Shown: positions 35,606 through 45,312, numbered from the stretch's first letter. The stretch: DNA of 64,000 bases from Sphingobacterium siyangense (GCF_007830445.1 NZ_VLKR01000013.1:105421-169420); one strand, 5' to 3'. Translations and numbers: made by a program. The notes: generated from the letters alone by a model not told the origin.

Positions 35606-35794
35606 AAATCAGACGTTTTTTAATGAACCTTCATAGCTGTAGATATGTTCTTCAAATGATCTCGTCCACATTTGGAATGAGCGTTAGATTTTAGGTTGCT
35701 AAAACTATGAACCTTTTGATAATAGTATTGGCTCTGGAAGAACCCCTGAAAACCAGTATTTTTTTTTGGCATGGGAATCGCTACCTTGACCTTT

Positions 35795-36925
35795 ATGAAT
35801 AGACCGCTATTTTCACCCCTATCTTTATTCCTAGGAGCGACGTTATCCATGGGAATCTTGAGCTGTGGACACAATACAAAAACCAAAGGTGCGGATTTTA
35901 AGGATTCTGCTGAATTTAAAACAGTTGCTGTGAAGGATACGTTGGCTGCTGCTAAATTTCCTCCTTTGCCAATTGACTTTGACAAGACGAAGGTTTTAAA
36001 AAATACCTATGTTGTTGATCGAACTGGAGCCGAGCTTAGACAGGGCGCGGATAAGGCTGCCCCGCTATTAGGAAAATATCCCTATGGTACCAAGCTCGAC
36101 GTGATCGGTGAAGAAGGAGAATGGATTGCCGTAATGGATCGTATCCAGCGCGATTATAGCGGGAACAATGGCGAAAAAGGTGATGTAACGCGATGGGAAA
36201 AGGTCTATGTAGCGAAGTCCAAGCTGGGGAAACAAGATAAAATTACAATCTCTCCCAAAGATTTAAATTCAATCGTTTCATTGACGATAAATGGTAAAGA
36301 AATGTATTACGAAAATGGACATTCTTTAGATAAGTATCTCCAGCTAGAGTTGATTGATGAGCAAACGTTCTTAGCCGCTCGGAATACGGCTAAAAACTAC
36401 TTGATCAAGGATACTCTGTCTTATCCCAAAAATGGAAAGATTTTGGAATTGCCGTTGACAAATGGGAAAAAGCTAACATTTAAGGATAAGGATATCGATA
36501 ATGAATTAGAAGCCAGCTATTCTTATAAAGGGCATTACGATTTTTTAAATGCTTTTGCTGTTGATGGGAATTATTGGGAAAGTGCTGATGTGCGGCTTTT
36601 TGATAAACAAGATGGTCATCTTATTGTGGAATGTGGGGATTATCCATTCTTCTCTGCCGATAAAAATTACCTGATGACCTTGCATGCCGACCCCTATGAA
36701 TCGACGGGCGACCTGCAGCTCTTCCACGTGAAACAAGGAAAGGTGACACCGATGCTTTTTATTAGTTTTAAAGAGTGGATGCCAACCTGGAAAGAAGAGT
36801 TAATGTTCTGGGGAAAGGACGGTTGTATCTATACTGCTGCCAACCATGTAGACGGTTACTGGGGTGAAGAAGGATCGCTGAACGAAAGATCACAGTTTAT
36901 CAGAATCAAGATATTACCCCATTAA
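35795..36925 (+). CDS. SH3-domain lipoprotein
   Basis: A 376-aa lipoprotein. The lipobox G-I-L-S-C gives the lipidated cysteine near residue 24, counted from the ATG at 35795. The longer frame from 35771 adds eight residues without benefit. A bacterial SH3-like domain occupies about residues 70-145 (V-V-D-R-T-G-A-E-L-R-Q-G near the start, G-E-W-I-A-V in the middle). The C-terminal part (about 150-376) is unrecognised and contains many Trp and Asp. The likely place is the periplasmic face of a membrane, perhaps binding peptidoglycan. Stand-alone gene. Confidence 0.8.
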   Translation: MNRPLFSPLSLFLGATLSMGILSCGHNTKTKGADFKDSAEFKTVAVKDTLAAAKFPPLPIDFDKTKVLKNTYVVDRTGAELRQGADKAAPLLGKYPYGTKLDVIGEEGEWIAVMDRIQRDYSGNNGEKGDVTRWEKVYVAKSKLGKQDKITISPKDLNSIVSLTINGKEMYYENGHSLDKYLQLELIDEQTFLAARNTAKNYLIKDTLSYPKNGKILELPLTNGKKLTFKDKDIDNELEASYSYKGHYDFLNAFAVDGNYWESADVRLFDKQDGHLIVECGDYPFFSADKNYLMTLHADPYESTGDLQLFHVKQGKVTPMLFISFKEWMPTWKEELMFWGKDGCIYTAANHVDGYWGEEGSLNERSQFIRIKILPH

Positions 36926-37057
36926 ACAGGCACAAACCATATTTTTATTGGTTTACTGCTGGCGTATATATTTATTGTTTTTCTGTTTTAAGTAAAACTA
37001 TTTTGGCATGCACCTGTTGTATTCCATAAAATAGATTATAGTTTGTAATTTAGCTGG

Positions 37058-37534
37058 ATGAAACTAAGAATATTATCGTTATTTACTATCCTTCTTCTCT
37101 TTTCCACGTTGTCTATGGCACAAGATAAGCCATGGAAACAGCATAATAAATGGATTTGGGGTCCTTCAGTAGGGTATCAGTATCAAAGTGGTAATTTCCT
37201 GAAAGTTTCGGGCTGGGGATTATTTGCACCGAATGATTTTCAGTATATGAAAATTGATGCCGGAGCCAATTTCAGCTGGATGGAAGGTAAAACGACTGTT
37301 ATTCCAGAGCTGGGGTTTACCTATTATCTAAATGATTTTGTTGTTTTTCCTTTTGTAAAAGCAGAGTTAACACCTTATACCATAACGCCAAAAGTTGGCG
37401 CCAGTCTATTCTCTATTGTGGATCTGGGAATAGGTTATGGATTTGATTACAATACTAAGAAAAATTTTAAGCCGATTGACGGAATTACCGTTTCAGTAGG
37501 GGTAAATATTCCGCTCAATTTTCATATTTATTAA
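37058..37534 (+). CDS. Small outer-membrane beta-barrel-like protein, paralogue 1
   Basis: A 158-aa exported protein with a signal peptide (ending S-M-A-Q). The mature part is made of short alternating strands with aromatic residues. Shared phrases with the next gene include F-V-x-A-E-L-T-P-Y-T near residues 104-113, T-P-K-V-G near 116-120 and the closing I-P-L-N. This points to a small eight-strand barrel. No named family is recognised. The paralogue begins 8 bp downstream, so this is a tandem duplication within one operon. Confidence 0.78.
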   Translation: MKLRILSLFTILLLFSTLSMAQDKPWKQHNKWIWGPSVGYQYQSGNFLKVSGWGLFAPNDFQYMKIDAGANFSWMEGKTTVIPELGFTYYLNDFVVFPFVKAELTPYTITPKVGASLFSIVDLGIGYGFDYNTKKNFKPIDGITVSVGVNIPLNFHIY

Positions 37535-37541
37535 TTGAAAA

Positions 37542-38009
37542 ATGCGCAGTAAGACTATTTATAAATTCCTGGGGTCACTTGTTGTGTTATTAGCTATAGT
37601 TAGCAACCTAAAAGCGCAAGACCACTTAATCGGTCCGACGTTAAGCTACCAGTTCCAAAAAGGGAGTATAATAAAAACTGGTGCTTATTTCGCTTTTCCT
37701 TTTATAGGAGATCATATTCTCCGAGCTGATGCCACAGCCAACTTTACTTGGACACAAAAGAAGTTTGCCGTGATACCTGAGGCTGCAGTAACGTATTATC
37801 CTCAAACATATGTCTTAACTCCCTTTGTTCGTGCAGAGCTTACTCCGTATACCTTTACGCCCAAAGTTGGAGTGAGTTTGGCCACATTGGTGGATATCGA
37901 CTTTGGTTATGGATTTTCCATCAATGAAAAAAAAGATTACAATCCGATAAAGGGGTTCGCGGTGTCTCTTCGATTTAGTATTCCGCTAAATTATCGAATC
38001 AATATGTAG
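37542..38009 (+). CDS. Small outer-membrane beta-barrel-like protein, paralogue 2
   Basis: A 155-aa exported protein with signal peptide (L-K-A-Q) and the same strand pattern as the gene 8 bp upstream. The two share A-E-L-T-P-Y-T, T-P-K-V-G, G-Y-G-F and I-P-L-N segments but differ widely elsewhere, which indicates an old duplication. Probably an outer-membrane barrel; function unknown. Confidence 0.78.
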   Translation: MRSKTIYKFLGSLVVLLAIVSNLKAQDHLIGPTLSYQFQKGSIIKTGAYFAFPFIGDHILRADATANFTWTQKKFAVIPEAAVTYYPQTYVLTPFVRAELTPYTFTPKVGVSLATLVDIDFGYGFSINEKKDYNPIKGFAVSLRFSIPLNYRINM

Positions 38010-38137
38010 CTTAGATTCATGAATCACCCTTCGCTTGATTTACCTTCCAAAAGCTAAACTTGATAGGACCATTTTTTATGATAGCCTATTTCGCTTGCAA
38101 AGTAATTGTGCTAAAGTACTTTTAAGGAACGACTAGA

Positions 38138-38887
38138 CTAATTGTCAAGCCAGTTTTTGAAGGCCGTGACTTTCTCCCGTGAAACAATGAGCTCATCCGA
38201 TTCATAATGCTTAAGGTATATTTTTAACCGGGCATTAGAATGTACAGCAATATTTTTGATAGCATCAAATTGAACTATAGTGCCTCGGTTGATCCTAAAA
38301 AAATCCTTAGGGGATAGTTGTGGCATCAGCGCATCCAATGTTTGGTCCAAAAGATAGTTCCCCTTTTCATTGGTATAAAGGTAAGTGCCTTTGTTTTCGC
38401 TGTAAATACATTCGATTTGCTGGGTGGTCACTACTTTTAGGTTTTGGCCTATTTTGATGGTAAAGCGTTCCTTATATGTTTGGACAGTGTTTTTAAATAA
38501 AGCTTCAAAAGATGCCAGATCGAGCTGTGGCTTTGGGTGTCTTAATTGACGGAATTTTTCAATAGCATTTTTCAGCTCTTCATCTTCAATCGGCTTCAGG
38601 AGGTAATCGATGCTATTTTGTTTAAATGCCCGCAACATATATTCATCGTATGCGGTGGTAAAAATAATGGCCGAATTAGGCTTCACCTGCTCAAGGATGT
38701 CAAATGAAATCCCATCGGCGAGTTGAATATCCAAGAACAGTAGGTCAGGTTCGGTATTTGACATAAACCATTCGATAGACTCTTCTACAGTCTGCAGTAC
38801 AGCAGCTACCGTGTAGCCGAGGTTCTCCAGTTTTCTTTGGAGTAATCTAGCTGATGGGAGTTCGTCTTCTATAATTACTATTTTCAT
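38138..38887 (-). CDS. LytTR family response regulator
   Basis: A 249-aa regulator with an N-terminal receiver (about 1-118) and a C-terminal LytTR DNA-binding domain (about 145-245). Receiver residues: acidic pair in I-I-E-D-E, phospho-acceptor D in L-F-L-D-I-Q-L, lysine in Y-L-L-K-P-I. The LytTR part has F-F-R-I-N-R-G and ends F-K-N-W-L-D-N. The ATG at 38887 (M-K-I-V-I-I-E-D-E) fits the family better than the ATG four codons upstream at 38899. The cognate LytS-type kinase lies 124 bp upstream in the same direction. Confidence 0.92.
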   Translation of the reverse strand: MKIVIIEDELPSARLLQRKLENLGYTVAAVLQTVEESIEWFMSNTEPDLLFLDIQLADGISFDILEQVKPNSAIIFTTAYDEYMLRAFKQNSIDYLLKPIEDEELKNAIEKFRQLRHPKPQLDLASFEALFKNTVQTYKERFTIKIGQNLKVVTTQQIECIYSENKGTYLYTNEKGNYLLDQTLDALMPQLSPKDFFRINRGTIVQFDAIKNIAVHSNARLKIYLKHYESDELIVSREKVTAFKNWLDN

Positions 38888-39011
38888 TGTTTTTTGCATG
38901 CTTATCGATCATCAGACCGTTGTATTGTTTAATTTATCGAGCATCGTTGTGCCTATGCTATTAGTTTTGCTACGATTACCTCTTGCATGTTTGTTTAAGA
39001 AAAGGTTACTT

Positions 39012-40079
39012 TTAAGAGACTATTTCATTGATGATGGGCAGTCCGACAGAAAATAAAATATCAGTTTCCTGAAGATGTACAGATAAATTGGACAGTATAG
39101 CGTAACGTTCCTGAATGTTTTTCAGACCGATTCCCGAATGATCATGGAGCACTTTCTTCTTTTGAAGATTATTTTCAACATAGAGGTAATTATTTTTTCG
39201 ATAAATCTTCAATAAAAGAGGCTTCCTGACCGAAATAATATTGTGTTTGATTGCATTTTCGATCAGTAATTGAAGGGAAAGGGGTAATATAAAACCAGTA
39301 TGTTGTTCCGCATTGATCTGTAAATCGATCTGTATACCGGCTTCGAAGCGAAGACTCAAGAGGTTTAAATAGGCCCTTGAAAAAGTAAGCTCATCCTGTA
39401 AAGAAACGAGGCTTTTGTCTTTTTGCTCCAATACATAGCGATATATCTTAGAAAGGTCCGTGGTAAACATGCTGGCCTTTTTGGGGCTTTCTTCAATTAA
39501 TCCATTCAATACATTCAGGCTGTTGAACAAAAAATGTGGATCGAGTTGATTTTTGAGCGACTCAAATTGTGCTGTTATTTGCTGTTTTTCCTGATGAGAT
39601 TCTTTGATTTGATAATCTTTGAATCTTTTATAGAAATAGAATCCAAAAAAAATCATAGAAATGCACCAAGATATCATCGCAGTTTGAAAATAATATGCAA
39701 CACGTTGTTGGTGAATAAATTGGTGGAAACGTTGTGGGAAATTTTGGGCAATACTGGGTTTAAACAGTCCGGAAAAAAAAGCATTGACAATAAAAACGAC
39801 CAGTATGGTCAAGAAGAAACTGACACTGTAAAAAACAATCATCTTTTTTCCAAAATCTTTACTGCTTGGGTATTTGTTCCCGACCCATTTCGATAGATAG
39901 CTATGACCTAGAAAGAGAAAAAATCCGTATAGTAAACCTCTGACCATATTAGGATGAAAGATGATGGATATCCAAGGGACATCATTGTGGTCAAGTTTGG
40001 CCACAACCACAAAATAGATGGTTACGACCAAGCTTGCGAGTAATGCTTGTATAATAGCTTTAAATGGTGCTTTTTTCAC
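39012..40079 (-). CDS. LytS-type sensor histidine kinase
   Basis: A 355-aa kinase with four transmembrane helices in the first 155 residues, then a His_kinase domain whose phospho-acceptor lies in Q-L-D-P-H-F-L-F-N-S-L-N near 187-198, and a degenerate HATPase (L-L-I-E-N-A-I-K-H-N and the G-I-G-L-K-N-I-Q-E-R box). No periplasmic sensor domain is visible, so the stimulus is probably sensed by the membrane helices or a partner. The TPR gene lies 6 bp upstream and the LytTR regulator follows, forming a three-gene unit. Confidence 0.92.
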   Translation of the reverse strand: MKKAPFKAIIQALLASLVVTIYFVVVAKLDHNDVPWISIIFHPNMVRGLLYGFFLFLGHSYLSKWVGNKYPSSKDFGKKMIVFYSVSFFLTILVVFIVNAFFSGLFKPSIAQNFPQRFHQFIHQQRVAYYFQTAMISWCISMIFFGFYFYKRFKDYQIKESHQEKQQITAQFESLKNQLDPHFLFNSLNVLNGLIEESPKKASMFTTDLSKIYRYVLEQKDKSLVSLQDELTFSRAYLNLLSLRFEAGIQIDLQINAEQHTGFILPLSLQLLIENAIKHNIISVRKPLLLKIYRKNNYLYVENNLQKKKVLHDHSGIGLKNIQERYAILSNLSVHLQETDILFSVGLPIINEIVS

Positions 40080-40085
40080 AAAGTG

Positions 40086-40700
40086 TTATTTGCATTCTTT
40101 TATCAATTGTTCTGCCCGATCTTTGCCCCATGAGGGTGCAAATGGTGCAGTAGTTTTCTCTTCACTGAATAAAGATAGTGCTTTCTTTACATCCTCACAT
40201 TCTTTGCTGGTATCCTGGTTGAAATATTTTTTTGCGTTTATTTGGAATTCCGCTAATCCCAATACCGCACGTGGATTATTTGGCGCAAGGGTGATGGCTT
40301 TTTTATATAGACCTATAATCTTAGGTGAAAGCTCTTTGGCTTTTGTCATCGGATCTGTAATCATCAATGCCGTTTGGTTCATCGCTCTCAGCACAAGCCA
40401 TTCTGAATTATTGTCCTGGGCGCTATTGTTTAGTATTTCTTCTGCAGACTGTATATATTTTGCTTGTGTCTCTTTATTTTTCTCACTGAAGGATGCTGTT
40501 GTCAGTACCATGGCCTGATAATAGGCAGGAATCCAATTGTCCTTTTCTGCCTGTGAGATGCGTTCTAAAAGAGCGGCCGCTTTCTGCGTCTCCCCCGATT
40601 GCCATAGACTCATGGCTTGTCCCATACTTTTTTCAAAATTGCTTTGTGCAAATGTGCTGCCGCTTATAAGGCAGATGATGGCGATAATAAATGATTTCAT
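40086..40700 (-). CDS. Secreted TPR-like protein
   Basis: A 204-aa protein with a signal peptide (S-T-F-A-Q near residue 19), followed by helical repeats of TPR/Sel1 type, for example the A-x-x-L-W-Q-S-G-E-T-Q-K-A-A and the Y-K-K-A-I-T-L-A-P-N-N-P-R-A units. It should be a periplasmic scaffold. It lies directly before the LytS-type kinase (6 bp), so it may pass envelope or receptor status to that kinase. The upstream TonB receptor is 153 bp away in the same direction. Confidence 0.82.
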   Translation of the reverse strand: MKSFIIAIICLISGSTFAQSNFEKSMGQAMSLWQSGETQKAAALLERISQAEKDNWIPAYYQAMVLTTASFSEKNKETQAKYIQSAEEILNNSAQDNNSEWLVLRAMNQTALMITDPMTKAKELSPKIIGLYKKAITLAPNNPRAVLGLAEFQINAKKYFNQDTSKECEDVKKALSLFSEEKTTAPFAPSWGKDRAEQLIKECK

Positions 40701-40853
40701 GATCTTTCGTTTTTAGTAGTAAATATTTTTCTAAGTTATTGTTGTTGTGTTTGATGTATTTGATATTGAATGTTATTGAAGTTGGTAATCCTTTTCTTCA
40801 AACAGAAATAATTCTGGATGGACCGACGTATTTCGATGATGAGTTGATGTTTA

Positions 40854-43001
40854 TTATAGATTGTCCAATTGATTGTCTTTTTCATTTTTACTGATTGTCC
40901 AAAAATAGCCTAGAAATACAAAGCGTTTGACAGTAGGGACAATCGGTCTACGGTCGTAGATTCCTTGTGAATTTGGCCGGTCTGCATATTGATACCCATA
41001 GATTGGGCTAGCGCCAAGAACATTACTGACGGAGAAATGGATAATTTTTTGCTGGCTGTAAAGAAACGACCAACTCATAGACAGACTATTGTAGCCTTTT
41101 GTATGGCAATTCATGAATACTGTTTGGTTGGGATCATTGTAATTTCTGCCGGATACAAACGAATTTGTCAAACTGAGCTGTGAACGTAGGCTTGATAGCC
41201 AGTATTTTCCAACGATATAGAAACTGTGTTTGTAAACGTAAGGGGGAGTGACTGTCGTCGGATAATTCGCTTCATTTCTCTTACTGTCGGTATAGGAATA
41301 TGAAATCCAGTATTGGAGGTTTTTGATGGTGCTGCTGTTTTTATAAAATAAGTCAAAGCCTTTGACCTTACCGCTTCCGTTATTGTCATATTGGCTGTCA
41401 TATTTTGGAGTTATACTGTTGTATTTTGCCAAATTGTTATATTCTTTGTGATAGGCTTCTAAGCGAAGTAAGTGCCCGCCACGCGAATAGAAATAATTTG
41501 CGATATAATGATTGGCCTCCATCCAGTCAAGTTGTGGAGCATATTTTAACAGCGGTGTTGGCGCCTGCTGATGGAAGTTCCCATAAGCAAGTGATAGCTG
41601 CGTATATTTATTTAATGCATAGCCCAGCGAAGCCCTCGGTTCTAACGTGCTCTTCGCCTGTAAATTGGAAGAAGTTTCTCGTAAGCCGATCTTCCCGATT
41701 AAGTTCGGGAGGATGCCGAAGGTAGTTTCCGTAAATACAGCGGTCATCTTGCTATGATAACCATAGCTATAGCCAAGGGTTTGTCGGTGATATTCTTCTT
41801 GATAATTCGTGTCGAAATATTCTATTCCTCCGATACTTTTAATCTTATTGTTCCAGATCTTACTTAGCGTTCCTTTTAAGTGAAGACTCTTTTCTTCATT
41901 AGGTAGGTAAACGTCATCGTAATGCAGCTTATCGGTCAGGTAGCCTAGGCCAATACCAGACTGGAATGTCCATCGGTTCCCCAAATTCTGACTGTAGCTG
42001 ATGTTGGCGTAGGCATTGTTGGATTTCTTTTTCAATGGGACGGGCTGCTCATAATTGATGTCCGCTTGGTAAAGTCCCATATTTTCGAAATTGTAAGCCC
42101 CATAAATATTTAGAAAACCTTCTTTAAACTGATGGCGATAGATCATTTCTCCAGAAGCGTTTTCATAGGGTTTCGTCCATTTTATATCTGGTGTAATAAT
42201 TTTGGAATAGGGTTTTAAGTTTGTATAACTGCTGTTGAAGGTGAGAGAGTTTTTGCCCCATTGTAAGGTATGTCCTAGCCCTAATCCAACGGAAGATAGC
42301 GAAAGCTCTGTTTTGGACTGCTCTATGGTATTTTCAGTGTTTAGCGCTAGAATGCTGGACAGCGCATTGCCAAATTCTGCAGAATAGCCGCCTGTAGAGA
42401 AATTCACGCCTTTAAAGAGCATAGGCGAAAACCTGCCCCTTACAGGAACTTCGTTTGGTGTTGCGGTGTAAGGTTGGGCTACTCTGATTCCATTGATGTA
42501 GGTCTGTGTTTCGGAAGCATCTCCACCGTGAACCATAAGACGTCCATTCTCGCCCCCAACCTGTGCTCCGGGCAATGTTGCCAGTGCGCTGATGATGTTT
42601 CCCATGCTGCCTGCCGTAGTGACAATATCCAATGGACTCATTACCGTGTTTTTTCCGGAGCTATTGGCTTGTAGGACCCCTGCCTGAATCGTAACTTCCT
42701 GTAAGCGATTCTCGCTTTCTTGCATTTGAATAATCAGCAATTCTTTTTGAGGTAGCTGGATAGGCCTGTTATATGTTGGGAGGCCCACAACAGACGCTTT
42801 AATGATTTTAGTGCCTTGTTCACTGGTCTCAAATACGAAATTTCCAAGGGAATCGGTGGTGCCACCATCATAGGTGCCTTCAATATAAACATTGGCTAAA
42901 TATATAGGTTTGCCGTTTTTGCCCAGCACTTTCCCTTTCAAGATGGACTGCGCAGATACGATGGTAATACTTAAAAATAGTAAGGTTAATAACAGCTTCA
43001 T
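40854..43001 (-). CDS. TonB-dependent receptor
   Basis: A 715-aa outer-membrane receptor. A signal peptide (V-S-A-Q) is followed by a CarboxypepD_reg-like domain (about 20-105; L-K-G-K-V-L-G-K-N-G-K-P-I), a plug domain (about 110-230; G-G-E-N-G-R-L-M-V-H-G-G) and a barrel to the end. The C-terminus is N-Q-L-D-N-L, without the usual terminal aromatic residue. No SusD partner is nearby, so it is not a standard polysaccharide locus; a metal chelate or other ligand is possible. It precedes a TPR, LytS, LytR set in the same direction. Confidence 0.9.
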   Translation of the reverse strand: MKLLLTLLFLSITIVSAQSILKGKVLGKNGKPIYLANVYIEGTYDGGTTDSLGNFVFETSEQGTKIIKASVVGLPTYNRPIQLPQKELLIIQMQESENRLQEVTIQAGVLQANSSGKNTVMSPLDIVTTAGSMGNIISALATLPGAQVGGENGRLMVHGGDASETQTYINGIRVAQPYTATPNEVPVRGRFSPMLFKGVNFSTGGYSAEFGNALSSILALNTENTIEQSKTELSLSSVGLGLGHTLQWGKNSLTFNSSYTNLKPYSKIITPDIKWTKPYENASGEMIYRHQFKEGFLNIYGAYNFENMGLYQADINYEQPVPLKKKSNNAYANISYSQNLGNRWTFQSGIGLGYLTDKLHYDDVYLPNEEKSLHLKGTLSKIWNNKIKSIGGIEYFDTNYQEEYHRQTLGYSYGYHSKMTAVFTETTFGILPNLIGKIGLRETSSNLQAKSTLEPRASLGYALNKYTQLSLAYGNFHQQAPTPLLKYAPQLDWMEANHYIANYFYSRGGHLLRLEAYHKEYNNLAKYNSITPKYDSQYDNNGSGKVKGFDLFYKNSSTIKNLQYWISYSYTDSKRNEANYPTTVTPPYVYKHSFYIVGKYWLSSLRSQLSLTNSFVSGRNYNDPNQTVFMNCHTKGYNSLSMSWSFLYSQQKIIHFSVSNVLGASPIYGYQYADRPNSQGIYDRRPIVPTVKRFVFLGYFWTISKNEKDNQLDNL

Positions 43002-43273
43002 TTTTCTTTAATTTTATTCAAATATCCGCGGCTGTAAGTGTTCCTGCGAAAAAGAGTGGATGGAATGTCAAAATATCATGACGAATTGCAGGATTCCAAC
43101 TTTATGCTGTAAATTGATATCGAAAAACAAAATTTCCTCCATAAATAAGTTCCGCAATGGAAAGTGGAGAATGCGAAAAATGGCTGTTATATGTGACGTA
43201 CTTATATCGGATATAAAAGTCATTTTACTTTCGTTTGATATTGAAAATAAGAGTTTAAAATTAAGTCAGAAAA

Positions 43274-44242
43274 ATGCGAATAACCATTTTAGATGACTAT
43301 CAAGACGCTGTCCGAAAGTTGGACTGTTTCAAAATTCTTGATGGTCACGATGTCCAAATATTGAAACAGTCCTATTCAGATCCGGCTTTACTGGCCGAAA
43401 AATTGAGCGATACGGAAGCGCTAGTGCTCATCAGAGAACGGACGCGGATTACAGAAGACCTGTTGTCTCAGCTTCCCAAGCTTAAGTTAATTAGCCAGAC
43501 GGGCAAAATTTCAAACCATTTGGATTTGGCTGTTTGTAGCCGTTTCCATGTGGCTGTTGCTGAAAGTATGGGCTCTCCTGTTGCTCCGGCTGAATTGACC
43601 TGGCTTTTGATCATGAATGCCCTCCGTGGTTTACCTAAGGCTCTTTCAGATATGGACAAAGGCCTATGGCAAACGAATATAGGAGATTGTGTCGCCGGGA
43701 AAACAATAGGGATATGGAGCTATGGAAAAATAGGGAAGCGAATAGCGCAATATGCAAAGGCTTTTGGTGCACAAGTAATTGTTTGGGGAAGCGAAAATTC
43801 CCGAGAGGAAGCTGTAAGAGATGGTTTTTTAGCTGCTGCCAGTAAATCCGATTTTTTTCATTTTTCAGATGTTGTTACTTTACACCTTAGGTTAGTGCGT
43901 GAGACGCGAGGTGTCGTAAAGCTCGAAGATCTCCGGTCTATGAAGCCGACAGCGCTTTTTGTCAACACCTCTCGTGCTGAGTTGGTTGAAGAAGGGGCAC
44001 TATTGACCGCGCTCGAGACAGGTGTTCCGGGGATGGCTGCGGTAGATGTCTATGAGTCCGAACCAATCTTTGATCCGAACTATCCGTTATTGCAGCTGCC
44101 AAATGTACTTTGTACGCCACATATTGGCTATGTGGAGAAAAATGGTTACGAACAATTATTTAGACTTGCTTTTGAGAATATTGTAGCCTTTTCTGGGGGC
44201 GATCCACAGCATATCGCTAACCCCGAAGTTTTGACCCACTAA
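43274..44242 (+). CDS. D-2-hydroxyacid dehydrogenase family protein
   Basis: A 322-aa NAD-dependent dehydrogenase related to phosphoglycerate and hydroxypyruvate reductases. Catalytic residues are visible: Arg in V-N-T-S-R-A-E-L, Glu in D-V-Y-E-S-E-P, and His in T-P-H-I-G-Y. In the nucleotide-binding loop the usual G-x-G-x-x-G reads S-Y-G-K-I-G, so the first glycine is serine, which is odd and may alter cofactor use. The substrate is unknown. The gene lies 23 bp upstream of a PLP-dependent enzyme, in the same direction. Confidence 0.88.
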   Translation: MRITILDDYQDAVRKLDCFKILDGHDVQILKQSYSDPALLAEKLSDTEALVLIRERTRITEDLLSQLPKLKLISQTGKISNHLDLAVCSRFHVAVAESMGSPVAPAELTWLLIMNALRGLPKALSDMDKGLWQTNIGDCVAGKTIGIWSYGKIGKRIAQYAKAFGAQVIVWGSENSREEAVRDGFLAAASKSDFFHFSDVVTLHLRLVRETRGVVKLEDLRSMKPTALFVNTSRAELVEEGALLTALETGVPGMAAVDVYESEPIFDPNYPLLQLPNVLCTPHIGYVEKNGYEQLFRLAFENIVAFSGGDPQHIANPEVLTH

Positions 44243-44265
44243 TTAAATGAATCGGCTATACATAG

Positions 44266-45312
44266 ATGAATAATTTTACGCATTTAGAACAACCAACAGG
44301 TCGCGTTATTGTGGTCGGCGGTAAGGAATATCTTTTTTTTGGTGGAACTTCCTATCTAGGGCTGGCAACAGATAAAGCATATGCTTCTATTTTCATAGAA
44401 GGTATACAGCGGTATGGTATCAACAACGGCACTTCACGAAATAATAATGTGCAACAGGCCATATTTGATCAAGCCGAAGAATATGCAGCAAAGCGTTTTG
44501 GTTTTGAAGCAAGCCTGTTGCTCTCAAGTGGATATTTGGCAACGCAATTTCTTGTAAGAACCTTGGCGACCGAAGGAGAAGTATTGTACGCTCCCGCTTG
44601 TCACCCTTCTTTATGGCTAGATAAGAAGCCCGTCGCAACTGGGCATTTTGTTGCGTGGGCTAATGCAACGATCGAGTATATCAATCATTCAGCCCAAACA
44701 TCATTTATCATCGTTAGCAACAGCTTGGACAATATGCGGCCAGAATTGTACGATTTCACTGTTTTCAATCGTATTGATCCGGACAAAAAGATTATACTGC
44801 TCTTGGACGATTCTCACGGAATAGGAGTTTTGCGCAAGAATAGCATTTCATTGGATAAAAGTAGTGTTCAACAAACTAATATTGAACTGATCGTCGTCGC
44901 ATCCTTGGCAAAAGGCCTGGCAACGGATGCTGGATTGATTTTGGCCGATGGGGAACGGATCAGGTATCTCAAGCGATCAAACTTTTATACAGGGGCTTCT
45001 CCAAGTTCACCAGCGAGCTTATATGCATTTGTTCATGGAGAGCAGATCTATCTACAGCAATTCGAAAAGCTGCGGTATAATATTGATTCCTTCAAAGCAC
45101 ATATGGAGTCTGGGTTAAACACTGTTGCTGATTTTCCGGTCTTTTCTTCAATGGATACGGGCCTTTATGCGAGGCTGATGAATGCTGGAATACTGGTTTC
45201 AAGTTTTCCTTATCCCCTCGCTACAGACCCGCTATTAAATCGGATTGTGGTGAACGCGCACCATACCAAGGCAGATTTGGACCAGCTGAGTCATGCAATT
45301 GGCATATATTGA
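44266..45312 (+). CDS. Alpha-oxoamine-synthase-like PLP enzyme (aminotransferase class I/II fold)
   Basis: A 348-aa PLP enzyme. Evidence: an N-terminal G-T-S-Y-L-G-L-A segment, the L-L-L-D-D-S-H-G-I-G-V motif (the D and H that hold the PLP ring), and the likely Schiff-base lysine in S-L-A-K-G-L. These place it in the KBL/BioF/CqsA group that joins an amino acid to an acyl-CoA. It is shorter than the usual 380-400 aa, so it may be a divergent member with another reaction. It pairs with the hydroxyacid dehydrogenase upstream. Biotin synthesis is unlikely, since no other bio gene is near. Confidence 0.8.
   Translation: MNNFTHLEQPTGRVIVVGGKEYLFFGGTSYLGLATDKAYASIFIEGIQRYGINNGTSRNNNVQQAIFDQAEEYAAKRFGFEASLLLSSGYLATQFLVRTLATEGEVLYAPACHPSLWLDKKPVATGHFVAWANATIEYINHSAQTSFIIVSNSLDNMRPELYDFTVFNRIDPDKKIILLLDDSHGIGVLRKNSISLDKSSVQQTNIELIVVASLAKGLATDAGLILADGERIRYLKRSNFYTGASPSSPASLYAFVHGEQIYLQQFEKLRYNIDSFKAHMESGLNTVADFPVFSSMDTGLYARLMNAGILVSSFPYPLATDPLLNRIVVNAHHTKADLDQLSHAIGIY

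Noticed and set aside
43060..43296. 78-codon frame upstream of the hydroxyacid dehydrogenase
   Set aside because: Composition is rich in Ile, Lys, Asn and Cys as in AT-rich noncoding DNA, it overlaps the true start at 43274, and no family pattern is visible.
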